In this document: piece by piece, positions 1 to 6,312 of the stretch
How positions within the stretch are numbered: position 1 is the stretch's first letter
Layout: each line of letters opens with the position of its first letter
Made by a program: the position numbers and the translations under genes
Assembly (NCBI GenBank): GCA_900557285.1
Contig: USSJ01000076.1
Coordinates: forward strand, 1-6,446
Direction: 5' to 3'
DNA from: an uncultured Clostridia bacterium
GTDB taxonomy: Bacteria > Bacillota > Clostridia > Christensenellales > Borkfalkiaceae
DNA length: 6,446 nucleotides
Notes under the pieces: generated by a model
The model's database searches: none
Told to the model about the DNA's origin: nothing
The model's input: only the letters and a program-made list of their open reading frames with translations

Positions 1-14
1 TTTGTCTTTACCAT
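1..14 (-). CDS. possible start of a divergent gene (4 full codons only)
   Basis: Reading leftward, an ATG (complement of 12-14) is followed by open sequence MVKT plus two bases to the window edge. An AAAGGTGG sequence (complement of 22-29) sits 7 nt upstream, which is a good ribosome binding site at a normal distance. Promoter-like boxes lie further upstream on the same strand. Nothing can be said about the product. The call rests only on start signals and could be chance in this short stretch. Confidence 0.35.
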
Positions 15-59
15 ATCACAGCCACCTTTCCCATCCTGCCCGGTGCAATTTAAACACGC

Positions 60-93
60 TTAATATTATATCCGCAAGGCTTGTCAAAAACAA
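60..93 (-). promoter_or_regulatory. possible leftward sigma-A promoter
   Basis: On the minus strand there is a perfect TATAAT (complement of 65-70) with TTGTTT 17 bp upstream (complement of 88-93). There is also a perfect TTGACA (complement of 82-87) with TATTAA 16 bp downstream (complement of 60-65). No single pair is consensus at both boxes. The region is AT-rich, so chance matches are likely. Either pair would give a leader of roughly 40-45 nt before the possible divergent ATG at 14. Confidence 0.3.
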
Positions 94-117
94 CCGGAAA
101 AGAAAACAAACTGTAGA

Positions 118-146
118 TTGAAAAGCCGGATTATTTCGATTATAAT
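118..146 (+). promoter_or_regulatory. sigma-A promoter for the mtaB-like gene
   Basis: TTGAAA (118-123) and TATAAT (141-146) are separated by exactly 17 bp, giving five of six and six of six matches to the housekeeping consensus at ideal spacing. Transcription would start near 152-154, leaving a leader of about 37 nt before the ATG at 190. The leader contains AGGAAGG (172-178), a ribosome binding site 11 nt from the start codon, slightly far but acceptable. No operator-like inverted repeat was seen around the boxes. Confidence 0.75.
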
Positions 147-189
147 GATAAAATGACCGTTTGAATACAACAGGAAGGATTCCGTTCCC

Positions 190-746
190 ATGAAGGTGTT
201 TTTTTATACGCTGGGCTGCAAGGTCAATCAATATGAAACCCAGGCGATGCGCCGCCTGATGGAGGAAGAGGGATACGAAACGGCGGAGTATACGCCGGGA
301 AAGCAAATGTCGGGGGACGCGGTGATCGTCGTCAACTCCTGCACCGTGACGGGGGAGAGCGATCACAAGCTGCGCAAGCTGCTGCGCCGCTGCCGGCGGG
401 AGAATCCCCAGGCGGTGCTGGTGCTTACCGGCTGTATGCCTCAGGCCTTTCCTGAACAGGCCGCGGCCTTGACGGAGGCGGATATTGTGCTGGGCAACGC
501 CGCGCGATCCTCCCTCCCGGCCCAGGTGCGCCGCTTTTTGACATTGGGACAGCGCATTGTGGAGATCCCGCCCCACGGCGGCAAATTTGAATCCCTCTCC
601 ATCGGTGAATTTCAAGGCAGGACCAGGGCCTTTGTGGCTGCAACCGTTTCTGCTCCTACTGCATCATCCCGTATGCCCGGGGACGGGTGCGCTCCAAGCC
701 GCCGGAGGAGCTGGAGAGGGAGATCCGCGCGCTGGCGGAGAAGGGC
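190..746 (+). pseudogene. mtaB: MtaB-like tRNA methylthiotransferase, frameshifted and truncated
   Basis: MtaB is a radical-SAM enzyme that converts t6A37 to ms2t6A37 in tRNAs reading ANN codons. The N-terminal domain for its second [4Fe-4S] cluster is clear: FYTLGCKVNQYE (Cys10), NSCTVT (Cys51) and TGC (Cys82). After RTRAFV (to 636) the reading frame is lost. The radical-SAM motif CNRFCSYC and IIPYARGR appear one frame over (cysteine codons 639, 651, 660). The family reads roughly RTRA-x-LKIQ[DE]GCxxFCxxC here, so about KIQ[DE] plus one base is missing, which fits a 13-nt deletion. The original frame runs on as arginine-rich nonsense to a stop at 823-825. Homology ends near 746, where priA takes over; the rest of the radical-SAM barrel and the TRAM domain of a usual 430-450 residue protein are absent. 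Identity is confident, function is very unlikely. It has its own promoter and ribosome binding site. Confidence 0.85.
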
Positions 747-2420
747 GTGCTGGAGCTTGAAAAGGAGCGCGTCAACCGTACGCCCTTGCAGGGCGTGGAA
801 ACGGCGTTTACGCCGCGGACGCTGACGCCGGCGCAGCAGGCGGCGGCGGAAAAGATAAAAAGCTCTTCCAAGACGGTGCAGCTGCTGCACGGCGTAACGG
901 GCAGCGGCAAGACGGAAATTTATCTGACCTTGATCGCGCAAGCGCTCAAAGAAGGAAAGACGGCTATTTTTTTGGTGCCTGAAATTTCTTTGACGCCGCA
1001 GATGTTCACGCAGCTTCGGGCGCGGTTCGGCGGGGCGGCGGCGATCATGCACAGCGGACTTTCGGCGGGCGAAAAGTTTGACGAATGGCACCGCCTGCGC
1101 ACGGGCGATGCGAAGATCGCGATCGGGGCGCGGAGCGCGGTGTTTGCACCGGTGGAGAATGTCGGCGTCATCATCATCGACGAGGAACACGACGGAAGCT
1201 ATTCCAGTGAAACGAATCCGCGCTACAATACCTGGGAAATTGCGAAAATGCGCGCGGAATACAATGGGTGCAAGCTGGTCCTCGGCAGCGCGACCCCGTC
1301 GGTGGAAACGTATCTGAAAGCGACGGAAGGGGAATACGGACTCATCGAACTCCCCGAACGTATCAATAAGAATCCGCTGCCCGAGATGATCGTGGCGGAT
1401 ATGCGCAGGGAAGTGCGGCGCGGGAACAATTCGCCTTTTTCGGCGGCGCTCCGCGAAGAACTGGAAAATTGTCTGGAATCGGGCAATCAGGCGATCCTGT
1501 TTTTAAACCGCCGCGGCTTTGCGCAGAGTGTCGTCTGCCGCGAATGCGGATCGGTCATCAAGTGTGAACGCTGCGACGTATCGCTCACCTATCACAGCGA
1601 AGAAAATTGTTTAAAATGTCATATGTGCGGCGCCACATATAAAATGCTGTCGGCTTGTCCCAATTGCGGCGGCGTGCATCTGAGTTATACGGGCACGGGC
1701 ACGCAGAAAGTGGTGGGAGAACTGAAAAAGATCCTGCCGTCGGCGCGCATTCTGCGCATGGATGTGGATACGACAAGCGGAAAGGAAGGCCATTACAAGA
1801 TCCTGAAAAAGTTTGCGGATCATGAGGCGGACATTCTGGTCGGCACGCAGATGATCGCAAAGGGACACGATTTCCCGTCGGTTACGCTGGTAGGAATACT
1901 GGATGCGGACATGAGTTTACATTTTTCCGATTATCGGAGCGGCGAGCGTACCTTCCAGCTGGTAACACAGGTCGCAGGCCGCAGCGGTCGTTCAAAAGAA
2001 AAGGGAAAAGTGGTTTTGCAGACATACGATCCCGAAAATTATATCCTGCGCTTTGCGATGAATTATGATTACAAAGCATTTTTCAAACACGAGATCTCGC
2101 TGCGCAAGGCGACGAGTTTTCCGCCGTTTGCGAAGATCGTGCGGGTCATGGTAACGGGCGAAGACGAGAAAAAGACGTTGGAAGTGCTCAAACCCGTATA
2201 TTTTTCGCTCAAAGAACTGTTTGATGCGCATACCGGAGATTTTTTATTTTTTAACAAGATGAAAGCGCCGGTCAAGAAAATACAGGATAAATTCCGTTAT
2301 CAGGTGCTGATGCGGATTACGAACGAGGGACTTCTGCCGCAGATCTATGAGCGGTCTTTGCGCGAAAAGACGAGGGACGTGCTCGTCTATGTGGAAGAAA
2401 ACCCTGCTAATTTAAGTTGA
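687..2420 (+). CDS. priA: PriA primosomal helicase, missing its N-terminal part
   Basis: PriA is a 3'-5' superfamily 2 helicase that reloads the replisome at stalled forks. Counting from GTG687, motifs are Walker A GVTGSGKT (69-76), DEEH (165-168), LGSATPS (199-205) and QVAGRSGR (428-435). The zinc-binding insert has cysteine pairs 284/287, 293/296, 311/314 and 324/327. The C-terminal domain looks complete, ending at TGA 2418-2420. Only about 557 residues are PriA (family usually about 730-820): the 3'-DNA-end binding and winged-helix region is gone. Residues 1 to about 15 are MtaB sequence, and the GTG is the valine of the mtaB segment GRVRSK, not a credible start with its own ribosome binding site. 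The frame is open back to the TGA at 604-606. It is the first member of the priA-def-fmt-rsmB-rlmN cluster. The helicase identity is certain; the 5' end as given is artefactual or rearranged. Confidence 0.9.
   Translation: MRSKPPEELEREIRALAEKGVLELEKERVNRTPLQGVETAFTPRTLTPAQQAAAEKIKSSSKTVQLLHGVTGSGKTEIYLTLIAQALKEGKTAIFLVPEISLTPQMFTQLRARFGGAAAIMHSGLSAGEKFDEWHRLRTGDAKIAIGARSAVFAPVENVGVIIIDEEHDGSYSSETNPRYNTWEIAKMRAEYNGCKLVLGSATPSVETYLKATEGEYGLIELPERINKNPLPEMIVADMRREVRRGNNSPFSAALREELENCLESGNQAILFLNRRGFAQSVVCRECGSVIKCERCDVSLTYHSEENCLKCHMCGATYKMLSACPNCGGVHLSYTGTGTQKVVGELKKILPSARILRMDVDTTSGKEGHYKILKKFADHEADILVGTQMIAKGHDFPSVTLVGILDADMSLHFSDYRSGERTFQLVTQVAGRSGRSKEKGKVVLQTYDPENYILRFAMNYDYKAFFKHEISLRKATSFPPFAKIVRVMVTGEDEKKTLEVLKPVYFSLKELFDAHTGDFLFFNKMKAPVKKIQDKFRYQVLMRITNEGLLPQIYERSLREKTRDVLVYVEENPANLS
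729..758 (+). other. mtaB/priA chimeric junction
   Basis: In the frame common to both, sequence up to about 728 ([26 protein letters not shown]) is MtaB, where the family continues with a helix like ALAxxGxxEVVLTGI. From about 747 ([15 protein letters not shown]) it is PriA, just ahead of the helicase domain, where the family has a stretch like LxKKGxLExxExxVxR. The peptide ALAEKG (729-746) fits either protein, so the breakpoint probably lies in a short stretch of shared sequence. No insertion-sequence end or long repeat flanks it. This pattern fits an assembly join across a shared k-mer or microhomology-mediated recombination. Confidence 0.75.
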
Positions 2421-2433
2421 TGTTTTAAGTTGA
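2411..2433 (+). repeat. 10-bp direct repeat at the priA stop
   Basis: TTTAAGTTGA occurs at 2411-2420, where it contains the priA stop codon, and again at 2424-2433, separated by TGT. It looks like a small slippage duplication in the 38-nt gap before def. No function is inferred. Confidence 0.5.
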
Positions 2434-2458
2434 AACCGGAAGGACTGGAGGAGAAGTT

Positions 2459-2917
2459 ATGGCAATACGGAACGTCGTACAGGTAGGCGACGATGTATTA
2501 AGGAAAAAATGTTTTGAGGTAACGTCTTTTGACGAGAAACTCGGCGAGCTTTTGGACGATCTGCGCGACACAGTCCGCAAAGAAGACGGCGCGGGGCTGG
2601 CGGCTCCGCAGGTCGGAATTTTGCGCAGAGTTGTCGTCGTGGACGTGAAAGAAGGCTTTTATGAATTTGTCAATCCCGTGATCGTGGACAGCAAGGGCGA
2701 GCAGACGGGATATGAAGGATGTCTTTCGGTGCGCGGAAAGCGCGGTATCGTTACGCGTCCGATGGTCGTGAAAGTGGAATATTCCGACCGCAAAGGAAAG
2801 CGCAAAAAACTGACGGCGCGCGGCTTTTTCGCGCGCGCCGTATGCCATGAACTGGACCATCTGGACGGCATTCTTTATACCGATCGCGCCGAACGGGTGG
2901 AACGTGCGGAAGATTAA
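2459..2917 (+). CDS. def: peptide deformylase
   Basis: This cytoplasmic metalloenzyme removes the formyl group from the N-terminal methionine of new proteins, reversing the modification that the next gene's product makes possible. All three family motifs are present: GAGLAAPQVG (residues 44-53), EGCLS (86-90) and HELDH (130-134). Cys88, His130 and His134 are the metal ligands and Glu131 the catalytic base. At 152 residues it is the usual length for the compact clostridial/type 1-like enzyme. The start is fixed by GGAGGAG (2447-2453), 5 nt before the ATG. It lies 38 nt after priA and 18 nt before fmt, so it is probably co-transcribed with them. A strong GC hairpin lies inside the gene just ahead of the HELDH codons. 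The gene is intact and the assignment is secure. Confidence 0.97.
   Translation: MAIRNVVQVGDDVLRKKCFEVTSFDEKLGELLDDLRDTVRKEDGAGLAAPQVGILRRVVVVDVKEGFYEFVNPVIVDSKGEQTGYEGCLSVRGKRGIVTRPMVVKVEYSDRKGKRKKLTARGFFARAVCHELDHLDGILYTDRAERVERAED
2813..2841 (+). repeat. 10-bp perfect inverted repeat inside def
   Basis: ACGGCGCGCG (2813-2822) and CGCGCGCCGT (2832-2841) are exact reverse complements around a 9-nt loop, GCTTTTTCG. In mRNA this would form a very stable hairpin within def, over codons for TARGFFARAV. The T run is in the loop, not after the stem, so this is not an intrinsic terminator. It may simply reflect palindromic coding of ARGFFARA with GCG/CGC codons. Confidence 0.7.
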
Positions 2918-2935
2918 AAGACGGGGGAGTACGCT

Positions 2936-3868
2936 ATGAAGATCATCTATGCGGGCGCTCCCGCTTTTTCGGTGGTGCCGCTCGAAGCATTGCTGAACGC
3001 GGGATTTTGCGTTGCGGCGGTCGTAACACAGCCGGACAAGCCCACGGGAAGAAAGGCGATCCTTACGCCCACGCCGCTTAAATCGTTTGCGCTTTCGCGC
3101 AACATTCCCGTACTGGATTTTGCAAAGATCCGCGAACACATTGCGGAGCTGAAAGAGATCGGCGCGGACGCAATGGTTACCTGTGCTTACGGACAGATCC
3201 TCACACAGCAGGTGCTGGATTGTTTTCCGTCGGGCGTTTACAATATCCACACGTCGCTTCTTCCGCGCTGGCGGGGCGCTTCGCCCGTACAGCATGCTAT
3301 TTTATCGGGAGATAAAGAAACAGGCGTTACGGTCATGCGCACGGATATCGGACTGGACACGGGGGATATTTTGCTCCGGGAAAAGACGGAGATCTCTCTT
3401 TCCGATACGGCGGCAACGCTTTCGGAAAGGCTTTCTCAAATAGGTGCAAAGCTCATCGTCGAAGCGCTTCGCGCCGTGGAAACGGGAAAGGCGGTCTTTT
3501 GCAAACAGCCGCAAGAGGGCGCAACACTCTGCAAGAAGATCCGAAAAGAGGATTGCCTTGTCGATTTTTCAAAAGCGGCGCAAGAGCTGAGCTGTCTGAT
3601 CCGTGCCATGTCGCCGGAGCCGCTCGCATTTTCGCGCCTTCACGGAAAGCTCGTCAATTTTTATTTTGCGGAAGCGTCTGAAGGGGATGCGGAAGGCGCT
3701 TTGGGACAGGTCATCCGTGCGGATAAGAGCGGGATCTATGTCCTGACGGGGAGCGGAATTTTAAAAATTCTCGAATTGCAGTTGGAAGGCGGCAAAAAGC
3801 TGAAAGCCGCCGATTTTGTAAACGGCAGAAAAATTTCTGTCGGCGATGTTTTCGGAGCCTGCATATGA
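2936..3868 (+). CDS. fmt: methionyl-tRNA formyltransferase
   Basis: The enzyme transfers a formyl group from 10-formyl-tetrahydrofolate to Met-tRNA(fMet) for translation initiation in the cytoplasm. The 310-residue length is normal. The N-terminal formyltransferase domain starts with MKIIYAGAPAFS and contains YNIHTSLLPRWRGASP (102-117), the folate-binding signature with Asn103 and His105, and LDTGD (140-144). Asp141 completes the Asn-His-Asp catalytic triad by its 38-residue spacing from Asn103. The C-terminal tRNA-binding domain follows from about residue 205. The start is supported by GGGGGAG (2923-2929), 6 nt before the ATG. It begins 18 nt after def and its TGA overlaps the rsmB start by 4 nt (ATGA), pointing to translational coupling. 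Nothing is missing and the assignment is secure. Confidence 0.97.
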   Translation: MKIIYAGAPAFSVVPLEALLNAGFCVAAVVTQPDKPTGRKAILTPTPLKSFALSRNIPVLDFAKIREHIAELKEIGADAMVTCAYGQILTQQVLDCFPSGVYNIHTSLLPRWRGASPVQHAILSGDKETGVTVMRTDIGLDTGDILLREKTEISLSDTAATLSERLSQIGAKLIVEALRAVETGKAVFCKQPQEGATLCKKIRKEDCLVDFSKAAQELSCLIRAMSPEPLAFSRLHGKLVNFYFAEASEGDAEGALGQVIRADKSGIYVLTGSGILKILELQLEGGKKLKAADFVNGRKISVGDVFGACI

Positions 3869-5175
3869 CAAATCCGATCTATGATCCGTACGCGGTCTTG
3901 CAGAAGGTGTACGGCGGCGGCGCTTTTTTGAAACAGGCGCTTTCCGAAACGCCGATCGAGGAGCTGAACCGCGCGCGGACGGTCAAAATATGTTACGGGG
4001 TTCTGGAAAACGATCTGTACCTGGATTTTTGTATCCGTTCTTTTGCGCCTAAAAATCCGAAACTTCCCGTTCGCATTATTCTGAAAATTTGCCTTTATAT
4101 GCTTTTGTTTTTAAACAAACAGCGCTATATGATCACGGACAACGCGGTGTCTTTGGCAAAAAAACTCGGTAAAGGCGGAGCGTCGGGATTCATCAATGCG
4201 TTTTTGCGCACATTCGATGCGGAAAAACTCAAACTCCCGCAGGGGAAAACGGAGCGCTTGTCCGTACAGTATTCTTATCCCGTGTTTGCGGTGAAGCGGC
4301 TTTTGGCGGAATACGGGGATGACGCCGCATCTGTCATGGAACATATGCCTGCGCGAACATTTGTCCGATTCAAGGATAAAGAGACGGCGGAAAAGTATTT
4401 GAATGCGTCGTCGCGCACTTGTGAAAATAAAGAAGAAGTGCACAAAGACGGAGAGTTGAGGAGCGGCGCACAAAAGACTCCGTTTGAAAATGTGTATGCG
4501 TTTTCCAATTTTCGCCGCGATAAAGGTTTTGATGCGGGCGAATATACCTTTCAGTCGGTGGGATCGGCGGCGATCTGTTCGGTCGTGGAGCCCTGTGAAA
4601 ACTTACTGGACGCCTGTGCCGCGCCCGGCGGAAAGAGCGTGCTGTTATCGGAAAAATGCGCGCACGTTACCGCATTTGAATTGCACGCGCATCGGGCGGA
4701 GCTTATCAAAAGGTATGCGGCGCGGATGGGTGCAGAGAATATCGATGTCGTCTGCCGCGATTCTTCCGTATACGATGGAAAATACCGCCGCGCTTTCGAT
4801 GCGGTGTTGGTCGATGCGCCCTGTTCGGGGTACGGCGTAACGAACGAAAACCCCGACATCCGTTTTTTCCGCAAGGAGGAGAGCTTGCAACAATTGCATA
4901 AGATCCAGCTTTCCATTCTGAATGCCTGCGCGGAATATGTGCGGGAGGGCGGAAAACTGTATTATTCCACTTGTTCGGTGTTTGGGGAAGAAAACGACGG
5001 AACGGTCGCCGAATTTCTGAAAACGCACCCCGAATTTTGCGCGGAAAAGATCGAATGCGCGCTCGGACATATGCAAAAAGAGTACGGTTTGCAGTTTTTG
5101 CCGCATCTGTCGATGGGCGCGGGTTTTTATGTCAGCAAACTCGTCAGGAAAAGAGAACCGACGTCCGCTGAGTAA
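3865..5175 (+). CDS. rsmB: 16S rRNA (cytosine-967 C5)-methyltransferase RsmB
   Basis: RsmB uses S-adenosylmethionine to methylate C5 of a cytosine in 16S rRNA (C967 in E. coli numbering). The 436 residues comprise a helical NusB-like RNA-binding domain (about 1-130), a linker region rich in charged residues (about 170-215), and a Rossmann methyltransferase domain. Motif I is DACAAPGGK (249-257). Motif IV DAPCSG (317-322) carries Cys320 and motif VI YSTCS carries Cys370; these are the two cysteines of m5C RNA methyltransferases that release and attack the base. The ATG overlaps the fmt stop by 4 nt, and GGAG (3854-3857) lies 7 nt upstream. The position between fmt and rlmN matches the conserved Firmicutes order. 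Length and motifs support RsmB over related RsmF or NSUN-type enzymes. Confidence 0.95.
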   Translation: MTNPIYDPYAVLQKVYGGGAFLKQALSETPIEELNRARTVKICYGVLENDLYLDFCIRSFAPKNPKLPVRIILKICLYMLLFLNKQRYMITDNAVSLAKKLGKGGASGFINAFLRTFDAEKLKLPQGKTERLSVQYSYPVFAVKRLLAEYGDDAASVMEHMPARTFVRFKDKETAEKYLNASSRTCENKEEVHKDGELRSGAQKTPFENVYAFSNFRRDKGFDAGEYTFQSVGSAAICSVVEPCENLLDACAAPGGKSVLLSEKCAHVTAFELHAHRAELIKRYAARMGAENIDVVCRDSSVYDGKYRRAFDAVLVDAPCSGYGVTNENPDIRFFRKEESLQQLHKIQLSILNACAEYVREGGKLYYSTCSVFGEENDGTVAEFLKTHPEFCAEKIECALGHMQKEYGLQFLPHLSMGAGFYVSKLVRKREPTSAE

Positions 5176-5190
5176 AACGGGCGGCTTTTT
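5162..5190 (+). terminator. weak terminator-like hairpin between rsmB and rlmN
   Basis: CGTCCG (5162-5167) can pair with CGGGCG (5178-5183) as a 6-bp stem with one G-U pair and a 10-nt loop. GC and then TTTTT (5186-5190) follow. The stem overlaps the end of rsmB. It is short, has a gap before the T run and is probably at most partly effective, so rlmN may still be read from the upstream promoter. No clear separate promoter for rlmN is visible in the 54-nt gap. Confidence 0.3.
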
Positions 5191-5229
5191 CGTTCAAAGG
5201 TTGTACGGTTCGAGTTAAGGAAAGAAAAA

Positions 5230-6276
5230 ATGAAAGAAATTTTACAGGATTACTCCTTTGCGGAATTGCAGGCTCTTGTCTTGGAATCGGGAGAGCAGAA
5301 ATACCGTGCGGGACAATTATACCGCGGACTCATGCGCGGCAAGCGGATATCGGATATCACGGAAATTTCCAAAGCGTTCAAGGAAAAACTTCTGGCAAGG
5401 TTTGAAGATGAACCCGTGCGCATCCGCGAGGTATTCACGTCGTCGGACGGTACGGAAAAATATCTTTTCGAACTTTCGGACGGAAACATCATCGAGGGCG
5501 TGCTCATGTCCTATAAATACGGCAGAACGCAGTGCGTATCCACGCAGGTGGGGTGCCGTATGAACTGCGCGTTCTGCGCATCGGGGCTGAACGGGCTCAT
5601 CCGCAACCTGACGGCGGGCGAGATCCTTTCGCAGATTTTGGTCGTGAACGCGAAATTCGGCGGAACGCCCGAAAAGCGTGCGGTAACCAATGTTGTTCTC
5701 ATGGGCAGCGGCGAGCCGCTCGACAATTATGACAACACGGTCAAATTTTTAAGAAACGTAACGGCGGAAGGCGGAATCTGTATCAGTGCGCGGAATATAT
5801 CGCTATCGACGTGCGGGCTCGTGCCGAAAATGTATGACCTTGCCGAAGAGGGGATTCCTGTCAATTTAACGGTGTCGCTTCATTCGCCGTCGGACGAGGA
5901 ACGGCAACGGATCATGCCCGTCGCAAAGGTGTATACGATCGCCGAAATTTTAAAGGCGTGCGAAAATTATTTTGACAAGACGGGCAGGCGGTATATCTTT
6001 GAATATTCGCTGATCGCTGGTGAAAATTCGGATGCGAAACACGCGCAGATGCTTATCGATCTTTTGCGCGGAAAGCCCTGCCATGTCAATCTGATACGGT
6101 TAAACGAAGTAAAAGAGCGGCACCTTTCGGGCATTACCGAAAAGGAAGCGTATCGTTTTTTGGGACTTTTGGAAAAGGGAGGGCTTTCGGCAACGCTGCG
6201 GCGGCAGATCGGGGCGGACATCGGCGGCGCCTGCGGGCAGCTTCGCGCAGGGTATCTTGACGGAAAGACGATCTGA
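5230..6276 (+). CDS. rlmN: dual-specificity 23S rRNA/tRNA adenine-C2 methyltransferase RlmN
   Basis: RlmN is a radical-SAM enzyme that makes 2-methyladenosine at A2503 of 23S rRNA and A37 of some tRNAs. The cluster motif CRMNCAFC has Cys109, Cys113 and Cys116. The methyl-carrying pair is Cys335 (in GGACGQL) and Cys102 (in QCVSTQVGC, seven residues before the first cluster cysteine), equivalent to E. coli C355 and C118. Glu89 matches the conserved glutamate 13 residues before C118. The SAM-contact motif reads MGSGEPLDNYDN, with serine where many homologues have methionine. The 348-residue length is normal. The methylated-type cysteine pair argues for RlmN, but Cfr shares the chemistry; Cfr is unlikely given the housekeeping context. 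AAGGA (5217-5221) lies 8 nt before the ATG. The gene is intact and 54 nt after rsmB. Confidence 0.95.
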   Translation: MKEILQDYSFAELQALVLESGEQKYRAGQLYRGLMRGKRISDITEISKAFKEKLLARFEDEPVRIREVFTSSDGTEKYLFELSDGNIIEGVLMSYKYGRTQCVSTQVGCRMNCAFCASGLNGLIRNLTAGEILSQILVVNAKFGGTPEKRAVTNVVLMGSGEPLDNYDNTVKFLRNVTAEGGICISARNISLSTCGLVPKMYDLAEEGIPVNLTVSLHSPSDEERQRIMPVAKVYTIAEILKACENYFDKTGRRYIFEYSLIAGENSDAKHAQMLIDLLRGKPCHVNLIRLNEVKERHLSGITEKEAYRFLGLLEKGGLSATLRRQIGADIGGACGQLRAGYLDGKTI

Positions 6277-6312
6277 TCGGGCAAAATTCTCATGCGGAAA
6301 AAGGGGGAGAAG

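Noticed and set aside
607..760. A novel bifunctional MtaB-PriA enzyme made by programmed frameshifting
   Set aside because: There is no slippery heptamer or pseudoknot at the frame change, conserved residues are missing there, and both partners lack essential domains.
190..825. A complete 211-residue protein in the first frame
   Set aside because: Only the first 149 residues resemble MtaB. The remaining arginine-rich tail is an out-of-frame reading of the radical-SAM and priA sequence.
16..1190. Long minus-strand open frames opposite mtaB and priA
   Set aside because: They are arginine- and histidine-rich shadows of GC-rich coding sequence, with no recognisable motifs or ribosome binding sites.
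2816..2841. An intrinsic terminator inside def
   Set aside because: The T run lies in the loop, none follows the stem on either strand, and it is within an intact coding sequence.
2498..3295. A 265-residue minus-strand open frame across def and fmt
   Set aside because: It lies opposite two secure genes, has shadow-like composition (R, H, F rich) and crosses their boundary.
5554..5580. A Cfr antibiotic-resistance methyltransferase instead of RlmN
   Set aside because: The chemistry is shared, but the gene sits in the conserved fmt-rsmB-rlmN order and reads as standard housekeeping RlmN.
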